A stretch of 64,000 nt of DNA, taken from the NCBI RefSeq assembly GCF_003019815.1, contig NZ_CP027773.1, positions 3,607,001-3,671,000 of the forward strand, given 5' to 3'. Position numbers and translations under genes: made by a program. Position 1 is the stretch's first letter, and the number at the start of each line of letters is the position of its first letter. The DNA comes from Variovorax sp. PMC12 (GTDB taxonomy: Bacteria; Pseudomonadota; Gammaproteobacteria; Burkholderiales; Burkholderiaceae_C). The notes beneath the pieces are model-generated. The model saw nothing but the letters and a program-made list of their open reading frames with translations, had not been told where the DNA came from and did not search any database. Of this stretch, positions 28,490 to 39,561 are shown in pieces.

Positions 28490-29898
28490 TGCACCGAAGT
28501 GGCCAGGCCCTTGGCCGCGATCTCGTCGGCCAGGCCGCGCAGCGAAAGCGCCAGCAGGTCGGCCAGTTCGTCGATCTCGGCGGGCGTGATGGTCAGCGGC
28601 GGCGTGATCATCTGGAAATCGCCAAAGGCCCCCAGGTTCGCGCGCCGGTTGTACAGCGCGATGCCGTGCTTCAGTCCGTGCTCGGTCAGGCGCGCCGGTG
28701 CATTGAAGCTGGCCGGCAGCTGCCGCTTGGTCGCCTTGTCGGCCACGATCTCGATGGCGGTGAAGAGCCCCTTGCCGCGCAAGTCGCCCACGATGGGGGA
28801 GCGCTCGGCCACTTCGCGCAGCCGGGCCATCAGCAGCTCGCCCATGTCGCGCGCGCGGCCGACCAGGTCTTGCCGCATCACCTCGCCGACCACCGCGTTG
28901 GCCACGGCGCACGACAGCGGATTGGTGAAGTAGGTGTGGCCATGCACGAAGCCGCCGCTGCCGGCGACGGCGTCGACGATGCGGTCGGGCGCCAGCAGCG
29001 CGCCCAGCGGCGTGTAGCCCGCGGCCAGCCCCTTGGCCAGCGTGACCAGGTCGGGCCGTGCGCCGGCCCAGTGGTGCGCGGCCAGGAAGGCGCCGGTGCG
29101 GCCCGCGCCGCTCATGATCTCGTCGTAGATCAGCAGCACGCCGTGGCGGTCGCAGATCTGCCGCACGCGCTCGAAGTACGCCGCCGGCGACACCACCGCG
29201 CCGGTCGACAGGCCGCCGATGGGCTCCAGGATGAAGGCCAGCACGGTGTCGGGTCCTTCGCGCACGATGGTGGCCTCCAGTTCGTCGGCGCAGGCCATCG
29301 CATGGCTCTCGGCCGTGTGGCCGTCGGGCACGCGGTACGACAGCGGCGCGGGCACCTTCGGCATCTCGCGCACCATCGGCCCGTAGATCGACTGCGTGTG
29401 CGCGTCGCCCGTCACCGCCAGCGCGCCGAGCGTGGAGCCGTGGTAGCTCGGGTTGCGCGAAATCACCTTGGCGCGGCGCGGCTGGCCGCAGACCACGGCG
29501 TACTGCCGCGCCAGCTTGATGGCCGACTCGTTGGCCTCGGAGCCCCCGGAAACGAAGAAGGCCCTGTCGAAGCCCTCGCCCGCCAGCGCGCACACGCGGT
29601 CCGCCAGCTCGATGCTGTGCTCGCTCTCGAAGAAGCGCGGGTAGGCAAAGGTGACCTGCGCCGCCTGCGCCTGCATGGCCGCCAGCACGCGCGGGTTGCC
29701 GTGGCCGATGTTGGCGACCACCGCGCCGGCGGTGGCGTCGAGGAAGCGGCGGCCGCCGGCATCCCACAGGTAGATGCCTTCGCCGCGCGCGATGCGCGGT
29801 GGCCGGGGCGAGCCCTTTGCGGCATAGAAGCCGAGCACGGAGCCGCCCTTGGGCGTGTCGCCCACGGTGCGGGCGGTGTCTTCGATCGTGGCGCTCAT
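28486..29898 (-). CDS. Class III PLP-dependent aminotransferase
   Basis: A 470-residue fold-type I aminotransferase of class III (omega-amino acid or diamine:keto acid group). The N-terminal start is MSATIEDTARTV. The PLP region shows SGGSEANESAIKLARQY, NPSYHGSTLGALAVTG, LLIYDEIMSGAGRTGAF and the Schiff-base lysine in TLAKGLAAGYTPLGALL. An acceptor such as pyruvate or alpha-ketoglutarate is usual for this class. Its start is 101 bp from the divergent LysR gene, and its stop overlaps the DMFase-like gene by 4 bp (ATGA). I infer that it works on an amine released by, or used with, the amidase-like enzyme. Confidence 0.88.
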   Translation of the reverse strand: MSATIEDTARTVGDTPKGGSVLGFYAAKGSPRPPRIARGEGIYLWDAGGRRFLDATAGAVVANIGHGNPRVLAAMQAQAAQVTFAYPRFFESEHSIELADRVCALAGEGFDRAFFVSGGSEANESAIKLARQYAVVCGQPRRAKVISRNPSYHGSTLGALAVTGDAHTQSIYGPMVREMPKVPAPLSYRVPDGHTAESHAMACADELEATIVREGPDTVLAFILEPIGGLSTGAVVSPAAYFERVRQICDRHGVLLIYDEIMSGAGRTGAFLAAHHWAGARPDLVTLAKGLAAGYTPLGALLAPDRIVDAVAGSGGFVHGHTYFTNPLSCAVANAVVGEVMRQDLVGRARDMGELLMARLREVAERSPIVGDLRGKGLFTAIEIVADKATKRQLPASFNAPARLTEHGLKHGIALYNRRANLGAFGDFQMITPPLTITPAEIDELADLLALSLRGLADEIAAKGLATSVQ

Positions 29899-29962
29899 CG
29901 GGAAATATCCATTCGAATGTCTTGAACGGGCCCGACGATAGGCAGAGCCGGGCGACATGGGT

Positions 29963-29994
29963 AGACGTATGGGACGATGAAGTGATATACGTCT
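29963..29994. promoter_or_regulatory. Inverted repeat between LysR gene and aminotransferase operon, putative operator
   Basis: AGACGTAT (29963-29970) and ATACGTCT (29987-29994) are perfect complements separated by 16 bp. They lie in the 101-bp gap between two divergent genes, and the right arm ends 5 bp before the LysR start codon. LysR regulators usually bind such interrupted dyads and control both the divergent operon and their own gene. No good Shine-Dalgarno is seen for the LysR gene, so binding here could also block its translation start region. Confidence 0.55.
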
Positions 29995-29999
29995 GGTGC

Positions 30000-30917
30000 A
30001 TGAAGAACGCGCACGACCGGCTCGACCTGCTGGACACTTTCATCAAGATCGGCGAGAGCGGATCGCTCAGCAAGGCGGCACGGCTGCTCGGCACCACGCA
30101 GCCCACGGTGAGCCGCCGCCTGCTGGAACTGGAGCGCCTGCTGGGCTGCAAGCTGGCCATCCGCAACACCGCCAACTTCTCGCTCACCGACGAGGGCCGC
30201 TCGCTGCTGGCGGAGGCGCACGACCTCACCGACCGCTGGTCGGGCCTGTCGCAGCGGCTGCTGGGCGGACAGAGCCGGCCCGAGGGCACGCTGCGCGTCA
30301 TCGGCCCCTCGGGCTACGGCACCGGCTTCCTGACCGATGCGGTGACGGACCTGCGCGCGGCGCATCCGCAGTTGCGCGTCGAGCTCACGCTGACCGACCG
30401 GGTGGTCGACCTCGCGGCCTCCGGTGCCGAATGCTGGGTGTGCGTGGGCGAGGTGCGCGACCCCGGGCTGGTGTGCCGCCCGCTCGGACGCATGGACCGC
30501 GTGCTGATCGCCACGCCCGAGCTGCTCAAACGCATCGGCCCGGTCACGCTGGCCCGGCTGCCGCAGCTGCCGTGCGTGGGACTGATGCCTTACGTGACGG
30601 GCAACGTGCGCCTGATCGACCGCAGCGGGCGTTCGCGCATCGTGGCGCTGGACACGCCCATCCGCACCGACAGCCTGCTGGCAAGCTACCGCGCGGTGCT
30701 CAACGGCGCGGGCATCGGCGCGGCGGCGCCATGGATGTGCCACGAAGACGTGCAGGCCGGCCGCCTGAAGCGCGTGCTGCCGAACTGGTGGCTGGAGCCG
30801 GTGGGCGTGCATGTCGCGCTGCCGCCGGGGCTGTACCGGCCGGCGCGCGTCACCGCATTCGTGGAAGCGCTGCGCGCGCGTATGCACGCGCTGCCGGGGT
30901 TCAGGCCCGCGCAGTGA
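30000..30917 (+). CDS. LysR-family transcriptional regulator
   Basis: A 305-residue LysR-type regulator. The N-terminal winged helix-turn-helix is [42 protein letters not shown]. The C-terminal effector domain follows from about residue 92 ([20 protein letters not shown]). The start is ATG at 30000; the frame has upstream start codons but the family N-terminus begins here. It is divergent from the aminotransferase-DMFase-like-MFS operon, which is the usual target arrangement, with a shared dyad operator candidate. Its end overlaps the convergent peptidase gene by 17 bp. The effector is unknown. Confidence 0.9.
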   Translation: MKNAHDRLDLLDTFIKIGESGSLSKAARLLGTTQPTVSRRLLELERLLGCKLAIRNTANFSLTDEGRSLLAEAHDLTDRWSGLSQRLLGGQSRPEGTLRVIGPSGYGTGFLTDAVTDLRAAHPQLRVELTLTDRVVDLAASGAECWVCVGEVRDPGLVCRPLGRMDRVLIATPELLKRIGPVTLARLPQLPCVGLMPYVTGNVRLIDRSGRSRIVALDTPIRTDSLLASYRAVLNGAGIGAAAPWMCHEDVQAGRLKRVLPNWWLEPVGVHVALPPGLYRPARVTAFVEALRARMHALPGFRPAQ

Positions 30918-32634
30918 CGAGCGGCACGGCCTGCATCAATGCCGCCACCGGATACCGCCGCCACTCCGGCTCCGCATGGCGCCTGCCGTGCGCAAAAAGA
31001 AAGCCCAGCACCGCGCCCTGGTCCGACAGCTTCGCGGGGTTCGCGGTCTTCCACTCCTCGAAACGGCGCCTGAGGTCCGGCTCGTCTTCCAGCATCTGCA
31101 GCGCTGTGTCTTCGAACACGTAGGCGGAGAAGGCCTCCTTCTTATCCAGCACGCTGTTGAAGAAGCCCCAGCGAAAGAAGCTGTCGTGCGCCTCGGGCTC
31201 CAGCGTCTCGACGGCATAGCGGGCGTTGGGCTGGTCCAGCGGCACCCACATGTCGCCCGCGCGCGCCTGGAAGGGCTCGGTGTGCGAGGCGAGCGTCACC
31301 TGGTCATGGAACATGTGGCCTTCGTAAGCGTTCGGGCGGGAGGCCACCTGCTGCACGCGGTACACGCGGGCCGAGTCGAACAACTGGTCGGCCTCCAGGC
31401 GCCGCATCTCGACGCCGTTCCATTGCAGGCGCTCGATCACTTCGCGCCAGGCCTGGGGCACCAGGTAGGCCTTGGGCGCCGCGACCGCGATGTCTTCCAC
31501 GCAGCGGTCGAAGTGGACGATGTCTTTTTCCCACGGCTGGCTGCGGTCGTAGGCCAGCCTTTCGTAGCTGCCGAGCCTGCTGGGCGTGCGCACGGCCTGG
31601 TAGCCCCTGAAGCGCAGGCTGGCCGGGCGGTCGTGGTCGTTGCGCCATGTCAGCGGCCAGCGTGCCTGTCGCGCGGCGGCGGCCCGGGCTTCGTTGCGCA
31701 GCGCCTGGATGCGCGCCGCGTTGGCCACGGTGAACGCCAGCACCACTTCCACCAGCGTGCGCATCGACGCCACGCGGTCGGCGAAGGGCTTGAGCATGTG
31801 GGTCTCGGGCATGAAGCCGATGGTGTGGTGCAGCGCGGCGTAGCCGGTGGAAAAGCGCGGCAGGTCGAGGAAGTCTTCGATGCCGTCGTCCGGCGTCTCG
31901 GCCAGCAGGTTCACGTAGGGGCAGGTGGGCCAGCCGCGCCGGTCCATGTCGCCGTAGATCGCGGGCAGCATGCGCTCGCGCAGGAAGTCGCCCAGCCCGC
32001 CGCCCAGCTTGTCGGGCTGGGTCGGAATCAACGTCATGGTGCAGGCGTAGTCCGCGCCGTTGGACGTGTGGGTGTCGACCATCACGTCAGGGTCCCACGC
32101 GGTGAAGAACCGGTTGAACACCTGCGCGGCGAGGCTGTCGCACTTGATGAAGTCGCGGTTCAGGTCCAGGTTCCGGCCGTTGCCGCGGAAGCCGAAGGAC
32201 TCGGGCCCGAGCTGGTTCACGCGCGAAGTGGCCTGGCGGTTGATGCAGCCGTCCACGTTGTAGACGGGAATGAACAGGAACACCGTGTCGCCCAGCGCCG
32301 CGAGCCGATCGGGCTGCAGGCAGAAGTCGCGCACCAGCGCCATGCAGGCGTCGATGCCCTCGGGCTCGCCGGGGTGGATGCCGTTGTTGTTGAAGAACAC
32401 CGGGCGGCGCTGCCGCCGCAGCGTCTCGCGGTCGAACACGCCGTCTGCCGTGACCACCCCGGCGTGAATCGGCGCGCCGGTGTCCGACAGGCCGATCTGC
32501 CGCCAATGCAGCACGCCAGGGAACCGCGCGGCCAGCCGCTCGTAGAAGGCGATGCATTCGGCCCAGGTGGCGGTCCGGTTGCCGTTGCCGGATTCGAAGG
32601 GCGTGGGATACGGATCGTCTTGTGCAGCGGTCAT
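30901..32634 (-). CDS. M14-family zinc carboxypeptidase-like protein
   Basis: A 577-residue protein of the M14 (carboxypeptidase A) superfamily. The zinc ligands are H87 and E90 in IHPGEPEG and a later histidine in [11 protein letters not shown]. The substrate-binding N-R pair is in [10 protein letters not shown], and the catalytic glutamate candidate is in GFMPETHML. The C-terminal 250 residues, after about residue 330, are an additional beta-rich extension with no assigned domain. No signal peptide is evident, so it is probably cytoplasmic. The start [10 protein letters not shown] is preferred; an ATG nine codons upstream lies in the leader. The peptide substrate is unknown. Confidence 0.85.
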   Translation of the reverse strand: MTAAQDDPYPTPFESGNGNRTATWAECIAFYERLAARFPGVLHWRQIGLSDTGAPIHAGVVTADGVFDRETLRRQRRPVFFNNNGIHPGEPEGIDACMALVRDFCLQPDRLAALGDTVFLFIPVYNVDGCINRQATSRVNQLGPESFGFRGNGRNLDLNRDFIKCDSLAAQVFNRFFTAWDPDVMVDTHTSNGADYACTMTLIPTQPDKLGGGLGDFLRERMLPAIYGDMDRRGWPTCPYVNLLAETPDDGIEDFLDLPRFSTGYAALHHTIGFMPETHMLKPFADRVASMRTLVEVVLAFTVANAARIQALRNEARAAAARQARWPLTWRNDHDRPASLRFRGYQAVRTPSRLGSYERLAYDRSQPWEKDIVHFDRCVEDIAVAAPKAYLVPQAWREVIERLQWNGVEMRRLEADQLFDSARVYRVQQVASRPNAYEGHMFHDQVTLASHTEPFQARAGDMWVPLDQPNARYAVETLEPEAHDSFFRWGFFNSVLDKKEAFSAYVFEDTALQMLEDEPDLRRRFEEWKTANPAKLSDQGAVLGFLFAHGRRHAEPEWRRYPVAALMQAVPLVTARA

Positions 32635-32793
32635 GGAAAAAAAGCTCCGTTCATGCGGCAACGGCGCGGCGCTGCTGCTGTTTACGGGCTTTTAGCACGG
32701 CCTCCGGCTACAGTAACGGCCCCAACCGGTCATCCAGCCCTTCTGCGGAGAGCCAGACACGGCCGCAAACACACACTCGAGAAGGAATCAGCC

Positions 32794-33507
32794 ATGGGCG
32801 CCCAATGGAAAGCGAAACACAAGGACCTGGCAGCCAATGCCAAGGGCCGGTTGTTCGGCAAACTCGCCAAGGAAATCATGATGGCCGCGCGCAACGGCGC
32901 CGATCCGGCCGGCAACTCGCGTCTTCGCCTCGTGGTGGAACAGGCCCGCAAGGTCTCGATGCCCAAGGACACGCTCGATCGCGCCATCAAGAAAGGCGCC
33001 GGCCTCACGGGCGAGGCGGTGCATTTCGAGCACGTGATCTACGAAGGCTTCGCGCCGCACCGCGTGCCGGTGATGGTCGAATGCCTGACCGACAACGTGA
33101 ACCGCACCGCGCCTGAAATGCGCGTGCTGTTCCGCAAGGGCCAGCTGGGCACCTCGGGCTCGGTGTCGTGGGACTTCGACCACGTCGGCATGATCGAAGC
33201 CGAACCCGCCAAGCCGGACGCCGACGCCGAAGTGGCCGCCATCGAGGCCGGCGCGCAAGACTTCGAGCCGGCCGGGGAAGGCAATGCCGTCGTTTTCCTG
33301 ACCGACCCGACCGACCTCGACCTGGTGAGCCGCGCGCTGCCGGCCCAGGGCTTCACCGTGTTGTCGGCCAAGCTGGGCTACAAGCCCAAGAACCCGGTCG
33401 ACCCGGCGAGCCTGAGCGCGGAAGACCTGGAAGAGGTCGAGACCTTCCTGGCGGCCATCGACGCGAACGACGACGTGCAGAACGTGTTCGTCGGGCTGGC
33501 GGGCTGA
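32794..33507 (+). CDS. YebC/PmpR-family DNA-binding protein
   Basis: A 237-residue member of the YebC/PmpR family, a widespread group of transcriptional regulators and, in some cases, factors relieving ribosome stalling. The N-terminus [34 protein letters not shown] is diagnostic, as are [43 protein letters not shown] and DFDHVGMI. The acidic domain (residues about 130-160) is typical. The start ATG follows GAAGGAATC, about 8 nt from AAGGA. It is divergent from the M14 gene and ends at a strong terminator shared with ssb. Confidence 0.95.
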   Translation: MGAQWKAKHKDLAANAKGRLFGKLAKEIMMAARNGADPAGNSRLRLVVEQARKVSMPKDTLDRAIKKGAGLTGEAVHFEHVIYEGFAPHRVPVMVECLTDNVNRTAPEMRVLFRKGQLGTSGSVSWDFDHVGMIEAEPAKPDADAEVAAIEAGAQDFEPAGEGNAVVFLTDPTDLDLVSRALPAQGFTVLSAKLGYKPKNPVDPASLSAEDLEEVETFLAAIDANDDVQNVFVGLAG

Positions 33508-33525
33508 GGCGTCCGCCAAAAGACA

Positions 33526-33559
33526 AAAGGGCTGGCTCCCGCAGGAGCCAGCCCTTTTT
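33526..33559. terminator. Bidirectional rho-independent terminator between yebC-like gene and ssb
   Basis: A 14-bp perfect stem, AAAGGGCTGGCTCC against its complement, closes a CGCA tetraloop (33540-33543). It ends in a run of five T on the plus strand and four A on the other side, so it can stop transcripts from both directions. It lies 19 bp after the YebC-family stop and about 30 bp after the ssb stop. Confidence 0.9.
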
Positions 33560-33589
33560 GCTGACGGAACTCGACAGGCCGTTTTCTGT

Positions 33590-34144
33590 TTAGAACGGAA
33601 TATCGTCATCCATGTCGTCGAAGCCCGACGACGACTTGGCCGGTGCCTGGCGCGGAGCCGGTGCCGGAGCACGCGGAGCCGCCGCGGGTGCGCGGGGTGC
33701 GTATCCGCCGCCGCCGCCACCGCCGTTGCCGCCCTGCGAGTAGCCACCGCCGCCACCTTGCGAGTAGCCGCCGTCGTCCTCGGGACCGCCCGAGGGGCCG
33801 CCCTGGCCCTGGCGGCTGCCGAGCATCTGCATCTGGTCGGCGCGGATTTCGGTGGTGTACTTTTCGATGCCGTCCTTGTCGGTCCACTTGCGCGTGCGCA
33901 GGCTGCCTTCGACATAGACCTGCGAGCCCTTGCGCAGGTACTGGCCGGCGATTTCGGCCAGGCGGCCGTTGAAGACGATGCGGTGCCATTCGGTGGCTTC
34001 GCGCATTTCGCCGCTTTGCTTGTCTTTCCAGCGATCGGTGGTGGCCACTGTGACGTTCGCGACCTGATCGCCGCTCGGGAAGGTCCGCATTTCGGGGTCG
34101 CGCCCCAGGTTGCCGACGACGATGACTTTATTGACCGATGCCAT
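33590..34144 (-). CDS. ssb: Single-stranded DNA-binding protein
   Basis: Coats single-stranded DNA during replication, repair and recombination. 184 residues. The OB-fold domain spans residues 1-105 ([74 protein letters not shown]). A glycine-rich and proline/alanine-rich linker follows (repeated GGYSQGGGG units). The C-terminus DDMDDDIPF is the conserved acidic tip that binds partner proteins. The start has AGGGG about 8 nt upstream. It is divergent from the CLC channel gene and close to uvrA, an arrangement seen in several proteobacteria. Confidence 0.97.
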   Translation of the reverse strand: MASVNKVIVVGNLGRDPEMRTFPSGDQVANVTVATTDRWKDKQSGEMREATEWHRIVFNGRLAEIAGQYLRKGSQVYVEGSLRTRKWTDKDGIEKYTTEIRADQMQMLGSRQGQGGPSGGPEDDGGYSQGGGGGYSQGGNGGGGGGGYAPRAPAAAPRAPAPAPRQAPAKSSSGFDDMDDDIPF

Positions 34145-34250
34145 ATGCACTGCCCCTGATAAGTGGATAAAGGAGAAGGTTGAGAGGAACCCTCCATTGT
34201 GCCCGAAGGCCGACACGGCCAATACCCTACCGGTGCCAGAATGCTCTCTC

Positions 34251-35633
34251 ATGAACCGCGAACCCGATTTCCTCGAGCACCTGCGCGCCGAGCTGTCCAG
34301 CGGCCGCGTCTGGCTCGACCGGGCCATCGTGCTGGGCTACGCCATCGCGGCCGGGCTTTTCGTGGTGGGCTTCACGCTCGCCAGCGACTGGGTCTTCGGC
34401 CAGTTCCACCGCTTCTACCGCGCCTGGCCCTGGGCCGTGCTGCTGACGACGCCGCTGATCACGGCGGGCATCGTGTGGTTCACGCTGCGCTTCTTTCCCG
34501 GCGCGGCCGGCTCGGGCATTCCGCAGATCAAGGCGGCGCTGCACCCCGCCCTGCCGGAAGAGCGCCGCTTCTTCTTCGCGTCGCTGCGGCTCACGGTCGC
34601 CAAGATCGGGCTGGGCGCGGCGGGTTTCGCGGCCGGGCTGTCGATCGGGCGCGAGGGGCCTTCCGTGCAGGTCGCGGCCGGGGTGATGCAGCACGCGCGG
34701 CGCTGGCTCTCGCCCAACACCACCATCGACAGCCGCGCGCTGCTGGTGGCCGGCGGCGCCGCCGGCATCGCGGCGGCCTTCAATGCGCCGCTGGCGGGCG
34801 TGGTGTTCGCCATCGAGGAGCTCTCGGGCCGGCTCGAGGCGCGGTCCAGCGGGCTGATCATCACGGCCATCGTGCTGGCGGGCCTGGTGGCCGTCTCGGC
34901 TTTCGGCAACACCAGCTACTTCGGCGTGATCCGCGTGCCCCGGCTGGGCTGGGACGCGCTCGGGCCCGGCCTGCTGGTCACGCTGCTCAGCGGCGCGGCC
35001 GGCGGGCTGTTCGCGCGGCTGCTGACAGCCTCGCTCACCGGCGCGCCGGGGCGGTTCAACCGCTGGCGGGCGCGTTTTCCGGTGCGCTTCGCGGCCGCAG
35101 GCGGGCTGGCGGTGGCCGTCATCGGGCTGGCCACGGGCGGCGTCACCTTCGGCGCGGGCTCCGAGGCGGTCAAGCAGATGCTGCAGGGCCATGACGAGCT
35201 GACCCCGCTCTACACGCTGCTCAAGTTCGTCGCCACCTGGCTCACGGCGTGGTGCGGCGTGCCGGGCGGCATCTTCGCGCCGGCGCTGTCCATCGGCGCG
35301 GGCATCGGCGACGCGGTGTCGCAGCTGGGCAGCAGCGAGCTCGGCCCGGCGCTCATCGCGCTGGGCATGGCCGCCTTCCTGGCGGCGGTGACGCAGGCGC
35401 CGCTCACCGCCTTCATCATCGTGATGGAAATGGTCGACGGCCATTCGATGGTGCTGAGCCTGATGGCCGCGGCCATGCTGGCCAGCCTGGTCTCCCGCAT
35501 GATCAGCCGCCCGCTGTACGACACACTGGCCGAATACATGGTCGGGCGCGCCATCAGCGCCGCCGGGCCGGTGCATCCGCCTCCGCCGGAAGCCCCCGCG
35601 CCCGGAGCCCCGGAACCCGCCCGCTCGCCATGA
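34251..35633 (+). CDS. clcB: ClcB-like voltage-gated chloride channel family protein
   Basis: A CLC-family chloride/proton transporter or channel of 460 residues. The selectivity motif is GSGIPQIK, the gating glutamate lies in GREGPSVQ, and the third motif [13 protein letters not shown] is present. FAIEELSGR carries the inner glutamates that mark proton-coupled exchangers. About ten or more helices are visible. The start [15 protein letters not shown] is the only one near the helix-1 start. Which mode it uses, channel or antiporter, cannot be read with certainty. It lies 49 bp before uvrA on the same strand. Confidence 0.88.
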   Translation: MNREPDFLEHLRAELSSGRVWLDRAIVLGYAIAAGLFVVGFTLASDWVFGQFHRFYRAWPWAVLLTTPLITAGIVWFTLRFFPGAAGSGIPQIKAALHPALPEERRFFFASLRLTVAKIGLGAAGFAAGLSIGREGPSVQVAAGVMQHARRWLSPNTTIDSRALLVAGGAAGIAAAFNAPLAGVVFAIEELSGRLEARSSGLIITAIVLAGLVAVSAFGNTSYFGVIRVPRLGWDALGPGLLVTLLSGAAGGLFARLLTASLTGAPGRFNRWRARFPVRFAAAGGLAVAVIGLATGGVTFGAGSEAVKQMLQGHDELTPLYTLLKFVATWLTAWCGVPGGIFAPALSIGAGIGDAVSQLGSSELGPALIALGMAAFLAAVTQAPLTAFIIVMEMVDGHSMVLSLMAAAMLASLVSRMISRPLYDTLAEYMVGRAISAAGPVHPPPPEAPAPGAPEPARSP

Positions 35634-35682
35634 ATTCTCCGGCGGTCTATCATGTCCGGTTGCCCTCGGACGATCGCCTCCT

Positions 35683-38600
35683 TTGAATTCCAAAGCCACT
35701 GAACCAGCCGCGGCAGAAGCCGCCGAAGCTGCAGAACGCGCCCGCGATGCGGAACGCGAACGCGACACCTACCTCGGCGCGGTGCTGGCGCAGCAGCGCA
35801 TCAGCATCCGCGGCGCGCGCACCCACAACCTGAAGAACGTCGACCTCGACATTCCGCGCAACAAGCTGGTGGTCATCACCGGCCTGTCGGGCTCGGGCAA
35901 GTCGAGCCTGGCCTTCGACACGCTGTATGCCGAAGGGCAGCGGCGCTATGTGGAGAGCCTGTCGGCCTATGCGCGGCAGTTCCTGCAGCTCATGGACAAG
36001 CCCGACGTCGACGTGATCGAGGGCCTGTCGCCCGCCATCAGCATCGAGCAGAAGGCCACCAGCCACAACCCGCGCTCCACCGTGGGCACGGTGACCGAGA
36101 TCCACGACTACCTGCGCCTGCTGTACGCGCGCGCCGGCACGCCCTACTGCCCCGACCACCACCTGCCGCTGCAGGCGCAGACCGTCTCGCAGATGGTCGA
36201 TGCCACGCTCGCCCTGCCCGGCGAGCCGCGGCTGATGATCCTGGCGCCGGTGGCACGCGAGAAGAAAGGCGAGTTCCTCGAACTCTTCGCCGAGATGCAG
36301 GCGGCCGGCTACATCCGCTTCCGCGTCGACGGGCAAACATACGAATACAACGACCTGCCCAAGCTCAAGAAGACCGAGAAGCACGACATCGACGTCGTCA
36401 TCGACCGCCTGCGCGCTCGCCCCGACATGCAGCAGCGGCTGGCCGAGAGCTTCGAGGCCGCGCTGCGCCTGGCCGAGGGCCGCGCCATCGCGCTGGAACT
36501 GGGCGCAGAGGGCGCGGCCGACAAGGAGCACCTGTTCAACGCCAAGTTCGCCTGCCCGATCTGCCACTACTCGCTGTCGGAGCTGGAGCCGCGCCTGTTC
36601 TCGTTCAACTCGCCGGTGGGCGCCTGCCCGAGCTGCGACGGCCTGGGCCACCGGGAAGTGTTCGACCCGGCGCGCGTGGTGGCCTTTCCCTCGCTGTCGC
36701 TGGCCAGCGGCGCCATCAAGGGCTGGGACCGCCGCAACGGCTACTACTTCAGCATGATCGAGAGCGTCGCCAAGCACTACAAGTTCGACGTCGACGCGCC
36801 CTTCGAGTCATTGCCGGCCTCGGTGCAGCAGGTGCTGCTGCACGGCTCGGCCGCCGAGGAGATCAAGTTCAACTACACCATGGAGTCGGGCAACTTCGCG
36901 GGCAAGAAGCTCACGAAGAAGCACCCCTTCGAGGGGATCATCCCGAACATGGCGCGGCGCTACCGCGAGACCGATTCGGTGATGGTGCGCGAAGACCTCG
37001 CGCGCTTTCGCAACCTGCAGCCCTGCCCCGACTGCGGCGGCTCGCGGCTGCGGCGCGAGGCGCGCAACGTGTTCCTGGTCGATGAATCGGCGCGCCCGGC
37101 CGACGGCGGCGAGCCGCCGCGCATGGCGATCTTCGAGCTCAGCCACCTCACCCTGCGCGATTCGCTGGCCTGGTTCCAGAAGCTCAAGCTGCGCGGCGCC
37201 AAGGCCGACATCGCCGACAAGGTGGTGCGCGAGATCGGCCTGCGCCTGAAATTCCTGAACGACGTCGGCCTGAACTACCTGAGCCTGGACCGCAGCGCCG
37301 AGACGCTCTCCGGCGGCGAGGCGCAGCGCATCCGCCTGGCGTCTCAGATCGGCTCGGGCCTCACCGGCGTGATGTACGTGCTCGACGAGCCCAGCATCGG
37401 CCTGCACCAGCGCGACAACGACCGCCTCATCGGCACGCTGAAGCACCTGCGCGACATCGGCAACAGCGTGATCGTGGTCGAGCACGACGAGGACATGATC
37501 CACGCCGCCGACCACGTGATCGACATGGGCCCCGGCGCCGGAGTGCACGGCGGCCGCGTGATGGCGCAGGGCACCTATGCCGAGGTGTCGGCCAACCCCG
37601 ATTCGCTCACCGGCCAGTACCTGTCGGGCACGCGCAAGATCGAAGTGCCCAGGCGCCGCACCGCATGGCTGCCGGTGGTGAACAAGCCCGCGTTCAACGA
37701 AGGCAGGAAGCCTTCGCGCTTTCCGCAGAGCCCGGCCGCCGAGCGCCGCGCGGCGCGCGAGGCCGCCCACCTGGCCACGCAGACCGACCTGCAGGAGATC
37801 CGCGTGGTCGGCGCCACCGGCAACAACCTGAAGAACGTGAGCGTCGCCTTCCCGGTCGGCCTGCTGACGTGCGTGACGGGCGTCTCGGGCTCGGGCAAGT
37901 CGACGCTGGTGAACGACACGCTCTATACCGCCGTGGCGCGCACGCTGTACCGCGCGCACGAGGAACCGGCCGAACACGAATCGGTCGAGGGCATCGAGTA
38001 TTTCGACAAGGTCATCAACGTCGACCAGAGCCCCATCGGCCGCACGCCGCGCAGCAACCCGGCCACCTACACCGGCCTGTTCACGCCCATCCGCGAGCTG
38101 ATGGCCGAGACCAACACCGCGCGCGAGCGCGGCTACGGCCCGGGCCGCTTCAGCTTCAACGTGGCCGGCGGGCGCTGCGAGGCCTGCCAGGGCGACGGCG
38201 TGGTGAAGGTGGAGATGCACTTCCTGCCCGACGTGTACGTGCCCTGCGAGGTCTGCCACGGCCAGCGCTACAACCGCGAGACGCTCGAGGTGCTCTACAA
38301 AGGCAAGAACATCGCGCAGATCCTGGAGATGACGGTCGAGACCGCGCACGAGTTCTTGAAGGCCGTGCCGACCATCGAGCGCAAGCTGCGCACCCTGCTG
38401 GACGTGGGCCTGAGCTACATCAAGCTCGGCCAGTCGGCCACCACGCTGTCGGGCGGCGAGGCGCAGCGCGTGAAGCTCGCGCTGGAACTCAGCAAGCGCG
38501 ACACCGGCCGCACGCTCTACATCCTCGACGAGCCGACCACCGGCCTGCACTTCGCCGACATCGAGCTGCTGCTGAAGGTGCTGCACCAGCTGCGCGACGC

Positions 38601-38781
38601 GGGCAACACCATCGTCGTGATCGAGCACAACCTCGACGTCATCAAGACGGCCGACTGGCTGATCGACATGGGGCCGGAAGGCGGCGCCGGCGGCGGCACG
38701 GTGGTGGGCGAAGGCACGCCGGAAGACATCGCGGCGAACGAGGCGAGCCACACGGGGCGGTATCTGAAGCGGCTGCTGTAG
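35683..38781 (+). CDS. uvrA: Excinuclease ABC subunit UvrA
   Basis: Damage-recognition ATPase of nucleotide excision repair, 1032 residues. It is longer than the usual 940, with a charged alanine/glutamate-rich lead of about 35 residues and some inserts. Both ABC modules are intact: Walker [11 protein letters not shown] and [10 protein letters not shown], signatures [11 protein letters not shown] and [11 protein letters not shown], Walker [11 protein letters not shown] and [10 protein letters not shown]. The zinc modules are [13 protein letters not shown]...CPSC and [14 protein letters not shown]...CEVC. The start is TTG with no convincing Shine-Dalgarno, so the true start may differ. Expression is probably linked to the upstream CLC gene or to a promoter inside it. 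Confidence 0.97.
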   Translation: MNSKATEPAAAEAAEAAERARDAERERDTYLGAVLAQQRISIRGARTHNLKNVDLDIPRNKLVVITGLSGSGKSSLAFDTLYAEGQRRYVESLSAYARQFLQLMDKPDVDVIEGLSPAISIEQKATSHNPRSTVGTVTEIHDYLRLLYARAGTPYCPDHHLPLQAQTVSQMVDATLALPGEPRLMILAPVAREKKGEFLELFAEMQAAGYIRFRVDGQTYEYNDLPKLKKTEKHDIDVVIDRLRARPDMQQRLAESFEAALRLAEGRAIALELGAEGAADKEHLFNAKFACPICHYSLSELEPRLFSFNSPVGACPSCDGLGHREVFDPARVVAFPSLSLASGAIKGWDRRNGYYFSMIESVAKHYKFDVDAPFESLPASVQQVLLHGSAAEEIKFNYTMESGNFAGKKLTKKHPFEGIIPNMARRYRETDSVMVREDLARFRNLQPCPDCGGSRLRREARNVFLVDESARPADGGEPPRMAIFELSHLTLRDSLAWFQKLKLRGAKADIADKVVREIGLRLKFLNDVGLNYLSLDRSAETLSGGEAQRIRLASQIGSGLTGVMYVLDEPSIGLHQRDNDRLIGTLKHLRDIGNSVIVVEHDEDMIHAADHVIDMGPGAGVHGGRVMAQGTYAEVSANPDSLTGQYLSGTRKIEVPRRRTAWLPVVNKPAFNEGRKPSRFPQSPAAERRAAREAAHLATQTDLQEIRVVGATGNNLKNVSVAFPVGLLTCVTGVSGSGKSTLVNDTLYTAVARTLYRAHEEPAEHESVEGIEYFDKVINVDQSPIGRTPRSNPATYTGLFTPIRELMAETNTARERGYGPGRFSFNVAGGRCEACQGDGVVKVEMHFLPDVYVPCEVCHGQRYNRETLEVLYKGKNIAQILEMTVETAHEFLKAVPTIERKLRTLLDVGLSYIKLGQSATTLSGGEAQRVKLALELSKRDTGRTLYILDEPTTGLHFADIELLLKVLHQLRDAGNTIVVIEHNLDVIKTADWLIDMGPEGGAGGGTVVGEGTPEDIAANEASHTGRYLKRLL

Positions 38782-38805
38782 CCGCTCCCGGCCTGGGCAA
38801 GACGC

Positions 38806-39561
38806 TCAGGTCGTCGTCTGCACGTGCAGCCGGCTGGTCTTGCAGCGGTGCAGCGCGCGGTAGTGCTCCAGCGGCCTGCCGTTGGCGCCGTAGGCGATGG
38901 ACTCGATGCGCAGCAGCGGCTCCGGCGTGGGCAGGTTCAGCAGCTCGCAGGTGTCGGCGTCGGGCAGCACCGCGTCGATCCAGCGTTCGGCGCGCACCAG
39001 GCGCAGGCCGTACTGGCGGCGCAGCACGTCGTACAGAGAGCGGTCGTCCAGGCGCGTGCGGTGCAGGCCCGGCGCCAGGTCGGCAGGCACCACGGTTTCC
39101 ACCAGAAGGCGCAGTTCGCCGTCCACGCTGCGCAGGCGCTTGAGCGCCACCACCTGCGTGTCGTCGGTGAGGCCGAGGGAGGCCGCTTCCTGTTCGGTGG
39201 GCGCGCGCAGTTCCTGCGTGAGGATCTGCGTGCGCACCGAGCGGCCCTTGCGCTCCATCTCGTCGGAGAAGCCGAGCACGGTGGAGACGAAATCTTCGTC
39301 GCGCTCGCGTGCCGACACGAAGGCGCCGCGGCCCTTGATCTTGTAGATGAGGTTGTTGCGCACCAGGTCGGCCAGCGCCTCGCGCACCACGATGCGCGAG
39401 ATGCCGAACTGCTCGCCCAGCTCGGCTTCGGACGGCAGCTTGGCGCCGATGGGCAGCACGCCCTGCAGGATCTGCAGGCGCAGCGCGTCGCGGAACTGCG
39501 CCCACAAAGGCGATTCGGAGCCACGGTCGAGCACGGTCGATATTTCGGTCGGAGAGTTCAC
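38806..39561 (-). CDS. GntR-family (UTRA) transcriptional regulator of the sugar locus
   Basis: A 251-residue GntR-type regulator of the HutC subfamily. The N-terminal winged helix is LPSEAELGEQFGISRIVVREALADLVRNNLIYKIKGRGAFV. The C-terminal UTRA ligand domain (residues about 85-245) includes EQEAASLGLTDDTQVVALKRLRSVDGELRLLVETVVP. It begins with GTG, and that codon overlaps the GlpD-like gene stop (GTGA), so it is translationally coupled to the catabolic genes. Three TGTCATAACA-like dyads in the divergent control region are its likely operators. It is the third gene of the leftward kinase-dehydrogenase-regulator unit. Confidence 0.9.
   Translation of the reverse strand: MNSPTEISTVLDRGSESPLWAQFRDALRLQILQGVLPIGAKLPSEAELGEQFGISRIVVREALADLVRNNLIYKIKGRGAFVSARERDEDFVSTVLGFSDEMERKGRSVRTQILTQELRAPTEQEAASLGLTDDTQVVALKRLRSVDGELRLLVETVVPADLAPGLHRTRLDDRSLYDVLRRQYGLRLVRAERWIDAVLPDADTCELLNLPTPEPLLRIESIAYGANGRPLEHYRALHRCKTSRLHVQTTT

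Noticed and set aside
26147..30301. A single 1384-codon minus-strand frame covering the aminotransferase and DMFase-like regions
   Set aside because: It is only the DMFase-like frame extended upstream through another frame of the aminotransferase. The extension lacks any motif, while the ATGA overlap supports a start at 28489.
35683..38781. UvrA length as a sign of fusion
   Set aside because: The extra residues are an N-terminal low-complexity lead and small inserts. All expected UvrA motifs are in order, so it is ordinary UvrA.
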